Shown here: one piece after another, positions 24,114 through 32,123 of the stretch
Layout: the number at the start of each line of letters is the position of its first letter
Numbering within the stretch: the first letter of the stretch is position 1
Source: a marine bacterium B5-7
GTDB lineage: Bacteria; Pseudomonadota; Gammaproteobacteria; BQJM01
Reading direction: 5' to 3'
Assembly (NCBI GenBank): GCA_021604705.1
Contig: BQJM01000017.1
Coordinates: 1 to 32,123, forward strand
DNA length: 32,123 nucleotides
Translations under genes and position numbers: made by a program
The notes under the pieces: generated by a model
Database searches by the model: none
What the model was told of the DNA's origin: nothing
What the model saw: only the letters and a program-made list of their open reading frames with translations

Positions 24114-26186
24114 CTAAACTTGTTGATACGCCGCCTTCTCAGCAATCCAAGCACCCACTAAGGCTTGTGCCTGTTCGGGATAATCACGAATCAGCGTATC
24201 TGCCGCGGCACGCACATCGGGCAATAAGGCTTGGTCGCGAATGAAATCCGCCACTTTAAATTGCATGGCACCGGTTTGGCGTGTACCGAGGATTTCACCG
24301 GGACCACGTATGTCTAAATCTGCTTGCGCAATCACAAAACCATCGGTGTTTGTGCGCATGATGTCTAAACGCTGTTTCGCAATGTTTGACAGGGGCGATT
24401 GATATAACAGCACGCAATGACTGGCTTGCGATCCACGGCCGACACGCCCGCGTAATTGATGCAGTTGTGCGAGGCCTAAACGTTCCGCATTTTCAATAAT
24501 CATTAGCGTTGCATTGGGTACATCAATGCCAACTTCAATGACGGTTGTTGCAACTAATACGTGTGTTTTCTTGTCTTTGAAATTTTCCATGACAGCCGAT
24601 TTTTCTCGGGATTTCATGCGCCCATGCATTAAGGCAATATTTAAATGGGGTAATAATTTTTGTAAAGCTTGCTGGGTATCTTCAGCTGCTTCACATTGCA
24701 GGTGCTCTGATGTTTCAATCAACGGGCAGACCCAATAGACTTGCTGGCCAGTGTCACAGATTGATTGTATTTTTTCAATGATTTCATCACGCCGTTGATT
24801 ACTAACAACCGCAGTATTAATGGGGGTGCGGCCTGGGGGTAGTTCATCGATGATCGACACATCTAAATCGGCATAGGCTGTCATCGTTAAGGTGCGAGGA
24901 ATAGGCGTTGCGGTCATGATGAGTTGATGCGGTAATAGTGCGCCATCCGCGCCTTTTTGTTGTAAAGATAAACGCTGGTGTACACCAAAACGATGTTGCT
25001 CATCAATGATTACTAAGCCGAGACGATGGAAATCAACTGCTTCTTGAATTAAGGCGTGTGTGCCAATGGCGACAGCCGTAGAGCCATCAGCAATCGCAGC
25101 CAAGGCTTGGCGTTTGTCTTCTGCATTTAATTGACTGGTGAGCAAGGTCACGGGGATATCTAATGCCGTGAACCACTCTCCTAATTTCTTCGCATGTTGA
25201 TTGGCAAGGACTTCGGTTGGCGCCATGAATGCACATTGATAGCCACTCATCACGGCATGCAACATGGCAATGGCCGCAACAACGGTCTTACCAGAACCAA
25301 CATCTCCTTGCACCAAACGCTGCATGGGAACACCCTGCGTGATGTCACACACAATGCTGTGTACGACACGTTGTTGTGCGCCTGTTAAAGTGAAAGGTAA
25401 TTGTTGCATGAACTGGCTGATTTTCGTATCGGATGCTTTGAACACGGGTGCTTTCTGTTTTTGTTTTTGTAAGCGTAATTGTCGCAGCACAATTTGATGT
25501 GCGACCAATTCTTCGATGGCGAGGCGTTGTTGTGTCGGATGTGTGCCTTCTTCTAAGCTATCGACATCTGCATCAGGTGGCGGTGAATGCGCATATTGCA
25601 ATGCTTCATTGATGGAGGGTAACTTTAAGCTGTCGCACAATGCACGCGGTAAATATTCTGGCATGGGGTCAGCAGTGAGTGTTTGTAGAATTTGTGGAAT
25701 TAATTTTCGCCACGTTTGTTGATGCAGTTGCTCCGTGCTGTGGTAAACCGGTGTTAAATGGGTCTCAACGGGCAAGAGACTTTCTTCATCAACGACTTGA
25801 TATTCAGGATGAACCATCTCCAAACCGTTATACCATTTAATATGACCAAAACATTTTAGGCGCGAACCTTCTGCCAATTGTTTTTGTTGTGCCGAATTAA
25901 AATGAAAGAAACGCAGTGTAATCGCCCCGGTTTTATCCGCAAGATAAACCAATAGAGAGCGTCGTTTGCCAAACTGCACTTTACTTGATTGCACGATTCC
26001 CTCGATAACAGCACTCGTATCGAGTCGGCAATGTCGAATAGGGGTAATGCGTGTACGATCTTGATAATGATAGGGGAGGTGAAACAACATATCTTTGAGA
26101 GTGTGAATACCCAGTTTGGCTAGACGTTCTGCTAAACGAGGACCCACGCCTTTTAGGGCGGTGCAGTCATCTGATAGCGTGATCAT
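24114..26186 (-). CDS. recG: ATP-dependent DNA helicase RecG
   Basis: A 690-residue branch-migration helicase (E. coli 693) that remodels stalled replication forks and Holliday junctions. The N-terminal wedge domain (OB fold, about 60-150) starts after LKGVGPRLAERLAKLGI. Helicase motifs are clear: GDVGSGKTVVA (Walker A), IIDEQHRFG (DExH-type), TATPIPRTL (motif III), ATTVIEVGIDVPNA and QLRGRVGRG (motif VI), with the RecG TRG-type LDIRGPGEILGTRQTG near the end. Its start overlaps the spoT stop by 4 bp (ATGA). It is last in the gmk-rpoZ-spoT-recG series. E. coli has trmH between spoT and recG; it is absent here. Confidence 0.98.
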   Translation of the reverse strand: MITLSDDCTALKGVGPRLAERLAKLGIHTLKDMLFHLPYHYQDRTRITPIRHCRLDTSAVIEGIVQSSKVQFGKRRSLLVYLADKTGAITLRFFHFNSAQQKQLAEGSRLKCFGHIKWYNGLEMVHPEYQVVDEESLLPVETHLTPVYHSTEQLHQQTWRKLIPQILQTLTADPMPEYLPRALCDSLKLPSINEALQYAHSPPPDADVDSLEEGTHPTQQRLAIEELVAHQIVLRQLRLQKQKQKAPVFKASDTKISQFMQQLPFTLTGAQQRVVHSIVCDITQGVPMQRLVQGDVGSGKTVVAAIAMLHAVMSGYQCAFMAPTEVLANQHAKKLGEWFTALDIPVTLLTSQLNAEDKRQALAAIADGSTAVAIGTHALIQEAVDFHRLGLVIIDEQHRFGVHQRLSLQQKGADGALLPHQLIMTATPIPRTLTMTAYADLDVSIIDELPPGRTPINTAVVSNQRRDEIIEKIQSICDTGQQVYWVCPLIETSEHLQCEAAEDTQQALQKLLPHLNIALMHGRMKSREKSAVMENFKDKKTHVLVATTVIEVGIDVPNATLMIIENAERLGLAQLHQLRGRVGRGSQASHCVLLYQSPLSNIAKQRLDIMRTNTDGFVIAQADLDIRGPGEILGTRQTGAMQFKVADFIRDQALLPDVRAAADTLIRDYPEQAQALVGAWIAEKAAYQQV

Positions 26187-28300
26187 TTTCCTAGTTTGCC
26201 CCGAGCAATGCGGCTGATGGTTTTAATTTTGCGTAAGTGGCGCATGATGTATGCGAGATGCTGACGATCTTTGACGTTAATCGTGAATTGGATGCGATTA
26301 TAACGACCGTCACGTTTGTCGATGATTAAATCATGGATGTTACTGTCTGCTTCTGTGAAAGCCTGGGTTAATACGGCGAGTGTACCGCGTTGGTTGGCTA
26401 CTTCGATGGTGAGATCAACGGTAAATTCACCCATCACTGCATCTTCCCAGCGCACAGGAATATAACGTTCGGGTGTTTTCCGGCGATCGGTCAGTTTGCG
26501 ACAACGATCTAAATGGACTTCTAATCCATGTCCAGCTTTTAACAAACCGGTAATAGGGTCGCCAGGGATCGGTTGACAACAACGCGCGAAACTAACGACA
26601 ACACCTTCGCTTCCACGAATGGTGACAGGTTCTGGGCGTTCTTCCATTTCCATGGGGGCTTCGCCTAATAATCGGTTTGCAACCAATGCGGCCATTTGGT
26701 TACCCAAACCAATTTGTTCTAATACATCTTCAAATTCGTTTGCTTCTATCGAATGTTTTACTAACAATTCAATTTGGTCAGCTGAGATTTGGTTAAGTGA
26801 GCTGTGTAATTTTTCTAGTGCAGCAGATAATAATTTACGACCAAAGTTAACTGACTCATGCCGTTGTTGGTTTTTCATGAAGTGGCGAATATTACTGCGT
26901 GCTTTTCCTGTCACGACAAAATCCAGCCAGGCAGGGTTGGGGCGTGCATTGGGCGCAGTGATTACTTCAACGGTTTGCCCATTTTGTAGCGGTTCACTGA
27001 GTGGTGCCAATCGACGGTTTAAACGTACGGCAACACAACAGTTACCAATATCTGAGTGAATCGTGTAAGCAAAATCAACGGGTGTTGCACCCGCAGGTAA
27101 TTGCATAATGTTGCCTTTGGGGGTAAACACATAGACTTCATCTTTGAATAAGTCGAACTTTACATTTTCGATGAACTCTAAAGAGGTGCCGGTGCTTTTT
27201 TGTAAGTCGAGTAAACCTTGCACCCATGATGTTGCATTTTGTTGTGCATCGTTACCATCAAATCCATCAGACTTATATAACCAATGCGTGGTGATACCAC
27301 TATCAGCCATGTTGTTCATTTCGCGTGTACGGATTTGCATTTCAATGGGGATCCCGTACGGACCAAATAGAGTGGTATGTAGCGATTGGTAGCCATTCAC
27401 TTTGGGGATGGCTATATAATCTTTAAAACGTTCAGGTACGGGCTTATACAGGTTGTGTACAATACCTAATATGCGATAACAATCATCAATCTTTTTGACG
27501 ATGATGCGGAACGCATAAATATCCATAACCTCGTTAAATGACAAACGCTTTTGACGCATTTTTTTATAAATACTGTAAAGGTGTTTTTCACGCCCCCAAA
27601 TAGCAACATCTTGGATGTTTGCTTTTTTTAATCGATCTTCAACGGCTTGTTTAATGTCACCCAGCATTTTTTCATTGTTACCGCGTGATTTACTTAAGGC
27701 TTCCTTGAGGATGCGGTAGCGCATCGGGTATAACGCTGAAAATCCTAAGTCTTCAAATTCAACACGAAAGTTATGCATACCCAAACGGTTAGAAATAGGG
27801 GCAAATATCTCTAAGGTTTCTCGTGCAATACGCCGTTTTTTTTCAGGCGGTAGACAGCCAAGGGTGCGCATATTATGCAAACGATCGGCTAACTTGACGA
27901 GAATAACGCGAATATCTTTCACCATGGCTAGCACCATTTTGCGGAAGTTTTCCGCTTGGGCTTGCGCACGGGTTTCAAATTTAATTTGTGTTAACTTGCT
28001 AACACCATCAACAAGGTTCGCCACTTGTTCGCCAAACAGTTCAGCGAGTTTTTCTTTGCTGACGTCGGTGTCTTCTAGTACATCATGCAAAATGGCTGCC
28101 ATAATGCTTTCTTTATCCAAATGCATTTCTGCAAGGATAAGTGCTGCTGCGACAGGGTGGGTAATGTAAGGTTCGCCAGAACGACGGGTTTGCCCTTCGT
28201 GAGCACGTTCGGCAACTTGATAGGCGAGTTTAACCTCGGCGATCTGATCAGCCTGCAGATAAGTGGACAGTTCCTTGTGAAGTTCGCTGAAGTGGTCCAT
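26183..28300 (-). CDS. spoT: Bifunctional (p)ppGpp synthetase/hydrolase
   Basis: A 705-residue Rel/SpoT enzyme that makes and degrades the alarmone (p)ppGpp. The HD hydrolase domain has His 48 (ITHP) and His 72-Asp 73 (LHDVLEDT). The synthetase domain has GREKHLYSIYKKM and RFKDYIAIPKVNGYQSLHT (291-309); the RxKD form of this loop marks bifunctional or hydrolase-type enzymes, as opposed to the ExDD of RelA. A TGS domain (VYVFTPKGNIMQLP, about 400-465), a Cys-containing zinc-finger-like region (FARCCQPIPGD) and a C-terminal ACT domain follow. Start ATG 28300 follows AGGGG and is 11 bp after the rpoZ stop. Confidence 0.98.
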   Translation of the reverse strand: MDHFSELHKELSTYLQADQIAEVKLAYQVAERAHEGQTRRSGEPYITHPVAAALILAEMHLDKESIMAAILHDVLEDTDVSKEKLAELFGEQVANLVDGVSKLTQIKFETRAQAQAENFRKMVLAMVKDIRVILVKLADRLHNMRTLGCLPPEKKRRIARETLEIFAPISNRLGMHNFRVEFEDLGFSALYPMRYRILKEALSKSRGNNEKMLGDIKQAVEDRLKKANIQDVAIWGREKHLYSIYKKMRQKRLSFNEVMDIYAFRIIVKKIDDCYRILGIVHNLYKPVPERFKDYIAIPKVNGYQSLHTTLFGPYGIPIEMQIRTREMNNMADSGITTHWLYKSDGFDGNDAQQNATSWVQGLLDLQKSTGTSLEFIENVKFDLFKDEVYVFTPKGNIMQLPAGATPVDFAYTIHSDIGNCCVAVRLNRRLAPLSEPLQNGQTVEVITAPNARPNPAWLDFVVTGKARSNIRHFMKNQQRHESVNFGRKLLSAALEKLHSSLNQISADQIELLVKHSIEANEFEDVLEQIGLGNQMAALVANRLLGEAPMEMEERPEPVTIRGSEGVVVSFARCCQPIPGDPITGLLKAGHGLEVHLDRCRKLTDRRKTPERYIPVRWEDAVMGEFTVDLTIEVANQRGTLAVLTQAFTEADSNIHDLIIDKRDGRYNRIQFTINVKDRQHLAYIMRHLRKIKTISRIARGKLGK

Positions 28301-28311
28301 GTGCCCCTATC

Positions 28312-28581
28312 TTATAGTATCGGAGGCAAATCAACTGCAGTGACGGTGGTGTCTTGAGCATGTCCGCCAGACATATCGTCGTCGGCAGTCTGTGTGTCAA
28401 ACTCAATGGTGCCGTTGGCAATTTCACGTAATGCGACAACGGTAGGTTTATCGTTATCCCACTCAACCGTTGGCTCAGCACCAGTGGTTGCTAGCTGGCG
28501 TGCGCGTTTAGCGGCCAACAGAACGAGAACAAAACGGTTATCAACGTGGGCAAGGGAATCTTCGACAGTAACACGGGCCAT
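28312..28581 (-). CDS. rpoZ: RNA polymerase omega subunit
   Basis: An 89-residue omega subunit that helps assemble beta-prime and takes part in (p)ppGpp binding in proteobacteria. The family pattern is clear: [20 protein letters not shown], then AAKRARQL, then [13 protein letters not shown]. Start ATG 28581 follows GGAG. The last 25 residues are a variable acidic tail. It sits between gmk and spoT, the usual gammaproteobacterial order. Confidence 0.97.
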   Translation of the reverse strand: MARVTVEDSLAHVDNRFVLVLLAAKRARQLATTGAEPTVEWDNDKPTVVALREIANGTIEFDTQTADDDMSGGHAQDTTVTAVDLPPIL

Positions 28582-28640
28582 GGGGTTCTCCGACTACAAG
28601 ACTTAATATAATAGCCGTCGATGATAGCTGATTTTTTGGC

Positions 28641-29255
28641 CTAAGCCAATAAGTCAGCGAGTAACTGGGCATGAAAATTTGCTTGTTTTTTCTGTTTTCT
28701 GCGCTCAGCCCGCAAAATTGCTTGTAAATCTTGCAGTGCGGTATCAAAGTCGTCATTCACGACGAGATAATCAAAAGCTGGGTAATGGCGCATATCAGCT
28801 TGCGCTTGGGCCAAACGCCCGGCAATGACCTCATCTGAATCGGTTGCACGTGCACGTAAACGTGCCTCTAATTCAGGAAGGCTTGGTGGTAAAATGAAAA
28901 TACCGACCGCTTCGGGAAAGCCTTGTTTGATTTGTTCGGCACCTTGCCAATCGATTTCTAAAATCACATCGTGTCCAGCTTGGAGCTGTTTTAGAACCCA
29001 AGTCTTTGACGTAGCATAGCCGTGTCCGAACACGGTGGCATGTTCTAGAAATTGTTTTTTCGCACATAAATCATCGAACTGTGCTTGATCGACGAAATGA
29101 TAATCGATGTTGTTCTTTTCATGGATACGTGGTGGTCGTGTCGTATAGGAGATCGACAAACATAAATTAGCATTGGCATTCAGTAAAGCGTGTACCAAGC
29201 TGGTTTTTCCGCCACCAGAAGGGGCTGCAATAATATAGAGCGAGCCGTTAGGCAT
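28641..29255 (-). CDS. gmk: Guanylate kinase
   Basis: Phosphorylates GMP to GDP with ATP. I use ATG 29255 (204 residues, MPNGSLYII), which aligns with the E. coli start and has GAGG at the right distance. ATG 29267 is an alternative that overlaps the yicC stop as ATGA. The P-loop is APSGGGKT (11-18). The GMP-binding region includes SYTTRPPR and a Tyr/Glu pair (..EIDWQGAEQI..), and the lid RLRARATDSDEVIAGRL is present. It is co-directional with yicC upstream and rpoZ downstream. It feeds the guanine nucleotide pool on which SpoT acts. Confidence 0.97.
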   Translation of the reverse strand: MPNGSLYIIAAPSGGGKTSLVHALLNANANLCLSISYTTRPPRIHEKNNIDYHFVDQAQFDDLCAKKQFLEHATVFGHGYATSKTWVLKQLQAGHDVILEIDWQGAEQIKQGFPEAVGIFILPPSLPELEARLRARATDSDEVIAGRLAQAQADMRHYPAFDYLVVNDDFDTALQDLQAILRAERRKQKKQANFHAQLLADLLA

Positions 29256-29263
29256 GATTGACC

Positions 29264-30115
29264 TCATTCAATGTTTTGCACTTGTTCGCGCATTTGTTCG
29301 ATTAATACTTTTAAATCTACCGCTGTATGCGTTGTGGCTTTATCGACAGACTTTGATGCGACGGTGTTAGTTTCTCGATTGAGCTCTTGCATTAAAAAAT
29401 CTAAACGACGACCGATGGCTTCGTCAGACTGTAATACGTGCGAAACCTCTTCACAGTGTGCATTTAAGCGATCAATTTCTTCCGCAATATCCATGCGCTG
29501 CGCAATTAACGCAACTTCTTGTTCAAAACGCTGATGATCAACATCGGCTGTTAATTCTGCTAAACGCGCTTGTAATTTTTCACGTTGTTTTTTCAGCATG
29601 TCAGGGACAGATTGAGAGATAGTGTCAACCAATGGACGTATTGCTTGCAATCGTTCATTTAACAGCTTCGCAAGTTGGGTCCCTTCTTTTGCGCGCATCA
29701 GGATAAGTTCATCCAGTGCTTGTTGTAAGCCCGTTAATAACCATGCCGCCAATGCTTTTTCATCGAAGCTTGGGTTTTTTATAACGCCAGGCCAACGCAA
29801 AAGATCGCTGGGTGTTGACGTGGGGCAAAGATCTGCAATCGTTTCTTGTGCTGCAGTCAATTGTTTTATTAAATCGGTGTTGACCGTGAACTGTGCGTTT
29901 TCTGAAGGTATGAATCGTAAACTACAATCAATTTTTCCGCGACGTAAGTGTTTTTGACAGGCTTCTCGGCAAGCGGTTTCTAGTGTTTTTAGGCTATCGG
30001 GTAAGCGGAAATGTAAATCGAGAAAGCGGTGATTAACAGCGCGCAGTTCCCATGTGGCGTGACCGAAGTCACCATCGATGGTGATGCTGGCAAATCCTGT
30101 CATGCTAGCTGGCAC
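29264..30115 (-). CDS. yicC: YicC/YloC-family endoribonuclease
   Basis: A 283-residue member of the YicC family, which includes endoribonucleases implicated in small-RNA turnover. The hallmark N-terminus SMTGFA and WELRAVNHRFLDLHFRLP are present. The C-terminal end holds the conserved EIDRLNAHCEEV, GRRLDFLMQELNRE and NTVASKS blocks. The start is GTG 30115 with AGGGG five bases upstream; ATG 30103 is an internal alternative that would cut the SMTGFA lead. It is divergent from rph, as in E. coli, and co-directional with gmk. Confidence 0.95.
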   Translation of the reverse strand: MPASMTGFASITIDGDFGHATWELRAVNHRFLDLHFRLPDSLKTLETACREACQKHLRRGKIDCSLRFIPSENAQFTVNTDLIKQLTAAQETIADLCPTSTPSDLLRWPGVIKNPSFDEKALAAWLLTGLQQALDELILMRAKEGTQLAKLLNERLQAIRPLVDTISQSVPDMLKKQREKLQARLAELTADVDHQRFEQEVALIAQRMDIAEEIDRLNAHCEEVSHVLQSDEAIGRRLDFLMQELNRETNTVASKSVDKATTHTAVDLKVLIEQMREQVQNIE

Positions 30116-30196
30116 AAAAACCCCTATACAGTTGATAAAACTGCGAAATAGTTTAACATCCCCCCATCAATTTGCAACACAGCTAAGGCTAACTTC

Positions 30197-30895
30197 ATGA
30201 GAAAAAACGACCGCGCGAATGACCAACATCGTCCTATTACTATCACACGACAATTTACGAAACATGCCGAAGGGTCTGTTCTGATTGCTTGTGGCGATAC
30301 AAAAATCATTTGTACAGCCAGTGTCAGTGATGGGGTCCCTCGGTTCTTACGCGATAAAAAGCAGGGTTGGTTAACAGCAGAATATGGTATGTTACCGCGT
30401 GCAACGCATGGTCGAACCGATCGTGAAGCTGCACGCGGCAAGCAAACTGGACGTACGCAAGAAATTCAACGCTTGATTGGACGCTCATTACGAAGCGCTG
30501 TTGATTTGACAAAAATTGGTGAGCGGACTATTCATCTTGATTGCGATGTCATTCAAGCTGATGGCGGCACGCGTACGGCAGCGATTACCGGTGCTTGTGT
30601 GGCATTGCATGATGCCTTGGCGAGCATAAAACGTCTTGGTGCCTTAAAATATTTTATTGCCGCGATGTCCGTTGGGGTTGTGGATAATACGCCAATGTTA
30701 GATTTGGCCTACGAGGAAGATAGCACGGCAGAAACTGATATGAATGTGGTCATGACTGAACATGGTGATTTCATCGAAGTGCAGGGCACGGCAGAAGGCC
30801 AACCTTTCAGTGGCGCGCATTTAGAATCGATGCTAACGCTTGCGAAGAGTGGCATTCAAAGCCTGGTTGAGATTCAGAAGGCTGCGCTTCACTGA
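30197..30895 (+). CDS. rph: Ribonuclease PH
   Basis: A 232-residue phosphorolytic 3'-5' exoribonuclease that trims tRNA 3' ends (E. coli 238 residues in intact form). Motifs: [17 protein letters not shown] at the N-terminus, [28 protein letters not shown], the phosphate-binding region [15 protein letters not shown], and [19 protein letters not shown]. The C-terminus is complete (..[21 protein letters not shown]..), so it is not the truncated form found in E. coli K-12. Repeat element C begins right at its stop codon. Confidence 0.97.
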   Translation: MRKNDRANDQHRPITITRQFTKHAEGSVLIACGDTKIICTASVSDGVPRFLRDKKQGWLTAEYGMLPRATHGRTDREAARGKQTGRTQEIQRLIGRSLRSAVDLTKIGERTIHLDCDVIQADGGTRTAAITGACVALHDALASIKRLGALKYFIAAMSVGVVDNTPMLDLAYEEDSTAETDMNVVMTEHGDFIEVQGTAEGQPFSGAHLESMLTLAKSGIQSLVEIQKAALH

Positions 30896-31101
30896 AACAA
30901 TTTTTGTAGAGCGGTGGGGGGCATATTTTCCAACTCGACAGCTGTCACGTTGTTTGATTCGTAAGTTTTCGATAAAAGCAGCGGCCATGCTACCCACAAG
31001 TCATTAGACAGATCCCCCGTGTGCAGTACTCGTACCGCAACACGGGGACCAGCGCTTTGACACGCTGTCTCTTGGAAAACACCCCGCCACCACTCCCTAT
31101 C
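30889..31101 (-). pseudogene. Repeat element C, copy 2: start-less frame with bulged hairpin
   Basis: On the minus strand a frame of about 70 codons stays open from about 31101 to the stop at 30889-30891, with the blocks GVFQETACQSAGP, VLHTGDLSNDLWVAWPLLLS and TAVELENMPPT. No ATG or convincing GTG/TTG start lies in it. A 33-nt hairpin (31015-31047) has stem CCCCGTGT...ACACGGGG, one bulged base and an inner GTAC/GTAC stem. The ends (GAGCGGTGGGGGGCATATTTTCC.. in two parts at about 30909, and its diverged complement at about 31066-31098) resemble terminal inverted repeats. It could be a decayed small gene, a MITE-like element or a structured RNA. Confidence 0.55.
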
Positions 31102-31176
31102 ATTATTTCAGGTTGTTGAATCTAATTAATTGTTCGCTGTCAGCTTTGTGAAGGTTACTATCTGTGTAGCAAAGAA

Positions 31177-31392
31177 GTGGTGGGATGTGTTTTTCAAAAG
31201 AAACACTGGGAAGCACTGGTTCCCGTCGCAAAGTGCAGTGCACTTTGGACGGGAGATCTCGTTGACACTATTCATATTACATGGTCACTGTTATTCAGCG
31301 TATATTTAAGCACAGAACAACTTCACAGTTTTCGACTTGAAAAATATATCGCTCCGCTTCATAACTATATTTTTGTCATATCCATCGTGTAA
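31177..31392 (+). CDS. Small hypothetical protein related to repeat element C
   Basis: A 71-residue frame beginning at GTG 31177 without a good ribosome site. Its product aligns without gaps to the frame of element C on the opposite strand: CVFQKK with GVFQET, ALWTGDL with VLHTGDL, ITWSLLFS with VAWPLLLS, and RLEKY with ELENM. I count about 15 identities over 53 positions. At the same place in the gene it carries a hairpin (31221-31254) with the same topology but a different inner stem. Function unknown. It may be a diverged or decaying copy and not an expressed gene. Confidence 0.35.
   Translation: MVGCVFQKKHWEALVPVAKCSALWTGDLVDTIHITWSLLFSVYLSTEQLHSFRLEKYIAPLHNYIFVISIV
31221..31254. repeat. 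Near-perfect palindrome with one bulge
   Basis: TCCCGTC (31221-31227), an unpaired G, CAAAGTGCA, a single G, TGCACTTTG, then GACGGGA (to 31254). It corresponds in position and bulge placement to the hairpin of element C at 31015-31047. The rest of 31096-31400 shows no other feature. Confidence 0.85.
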
Positions 31393-31400
31393 GTGAGCTG

Positions 31401-32123
31401 TTATGTCGATAAGTTAATATCGTAATCTAACGTCAACGGCGCATGATCAGAAAAGCGTTCGTCTTTGTAAATGTCGGCAGCGAGAATTTTGTCTTTTAAG
31501 CCAGGGGTAGTTACATGATAATCGAGGCGCCATCCTACATTGTTATCCCAAGCACGACCGCGATTAGACCACCACGTGTATTGCTGCGGTCTATCATCTA
31601 CGATACGAAAGGCATCGACATAACCGACTTCATCAAATAGTTTGTCTAACCAAGCACGTTCTTCAGGTAAGCAGCCCGAGTTTTTCTGATTGCTTTTCCA
31701 GTTTTTGATGTCGATTTCTTTATGAATAATGTTCCAATCACCACACAAAATAACCTCACGTCTTTTGCGTTTTAAAGCCTTTAAATGGTCGAGAAACTGA
31801 TCGAGAAAATCAAATTTTACGGCCTGGCGTTCATCGCCGCTTGAGCCGGAAGGCAAATAAACAGAAGCCACGCTAAGTTTGTCAAAATCCACTTGAATAT
31901 AGCGGCCTTCGGTATCAGCAGTTTCCCAACCCAAACCGGTGATGATGTTATTTGGCTGGTGGCGCGTATAAATGGCGACACCGCTGTAACCTTTTTTATG
32001 TGCGTCAAAAAAGTGGCGCTCATAACCCTGCGGAGAAAAAATGGGATCGCTTAATTGATCCAATTGCGCCTTGGTTTCTTGCAAACAAATCACATCGGCA
32101 TCTTGTGCCAACATCCATTCAAA
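31401..32123 (-). CDS. xthA: Exodeoxyribonuclease III, 5' end beyond the window
   Basis: An AP endonuclease/3' exonuclease of base-excision repair. The frame continues through the right edge: residues Phe-Glu-Trp precede MLAQDADVICLQETK, as in complete family members, so about 20 N-terminal residues are missing. Metal and catalytic motifs are present: the Glu of CLQETK, GYSGVAIYTR, GDWNIIH (Asp, Asn), the WRLDYHV region and SDHAP at the C-terminus (Asp, His). It stops at TAA 31403-31401. Which xth paralogue this is cannot be decided from the fragment; the CLQETKAQ start resembles the ExoA/XthA branch. Confidence 0.93.
   Translation of the reverse strand, partial: FEWMLAQDADVICLQETKAQLDQLSDPIFSPQGYERHFFDAHKKGYSGVAIYTRHQPNNIITGLGWETADTEGRYIQVDFDKLSVASVYLPSGSSGDERQAVKFDFLDQFLDHLKALKRKRREVILCGDWNIIHKEIDIKNWKSNQKNSGCLPEERAWLDKLFDEVGYVDAFRIVDDRPQQYTWWSNRGRAWDNNVGWRLDYHVTTPGLKDKILAADIYKDERFSDHAPLTLDYDINLST

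Noticed and set aside
28541-28756. Minus-strand frame between gmk and rpoZ
   Set aside because: Out-of-frame reading across the gmk 3' end and rpoZ 5' end; both real genes are unambiguous.
31015-31254. Bulged hairpins as integron attC sites
   Set aside because: The GTTRRRY / RYYYAAC core sites required for attC are not present, and no integrase or cassette array is seen.

Overview
The window reads as a chromosomal segment of a gammaproteobacterium, most likely a host-associated member of the Legionellales (Legionella/Coxiella/Berkiella-like). This is an inference from gene content. The housekeeping set is typically gammaproteobacterial: nrdAB, erpA, anmK, ubiC, mrcA next to a hofM/pilM-secretin pair, waaA, and yicC-gmk-rpoZ-spoT-recG with rph divergent. 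It is interleaved with eukaryotic-like and effector-like genes, above all a Rab-type small GTPase. No rRNA, tRNA or CRISPR array was seen.

Layout. Positions 1-5009 are accessory: a Rab-like GTPase with a glycine-zipper tail (minus strand, cut by the left edge), a helical-repeat protein with a basic nuclear-signal-like tail, a wHTH-Fic protein behind a promoter studded with six TGGCRYAAA repeats, and a large alpha/beta hydrolase with an internal membrane segment. Positions 5044-9350 hold nrdB and nrdA with a terminator and a paired NrdR-box promoter. Positions 9543-19950 are mostly core genes (erpA, anmK, an FAD reductase, ubiC, mrcA, a remnant type IV pilus/competence pair, a cold-shock gene, an orphan hcp, waaA), with palindromic repeats in the gaps. 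Positions 20030-24090 are a second accessory block: a repeat element, an AbiEi/AbiEii toxin-antitoxin pair, an orphan AAA-DUF4143 ATPase behind a perfect 35-nt palindrome, and a membrane protein with a proline-rich repeated tail. Positions 24114-30895 are the recG, spoT, rpoZ, gmk, yicC block on the minus strand and rph on the plus strand. The right end has a second copy of the repeat element, an inverted diverged relative of it, and a truncated xthA.

How the parts connect. nrdAB makes deoxyribonucleotides and is probably repressed by NrdR. gmk, spoT and rpoZ link guanine nucleotide supply, (p)ppGpp and RNA polymerase. The accessory genes look like host-interaction candidates on the left and defence or mobile-element genes in the middle. 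Several families of short palindromic repeats recur. One supplies the last codons and stop of ubiC and apparently of waaA, one abuts the erpA promoter, and one (20030-20180 and 30892-31100, with a relative at 31176-31392) combines a conserved bulged hairpin with a shared reading frame. That last family and the Rab-like GTPase are the most interesting items here.
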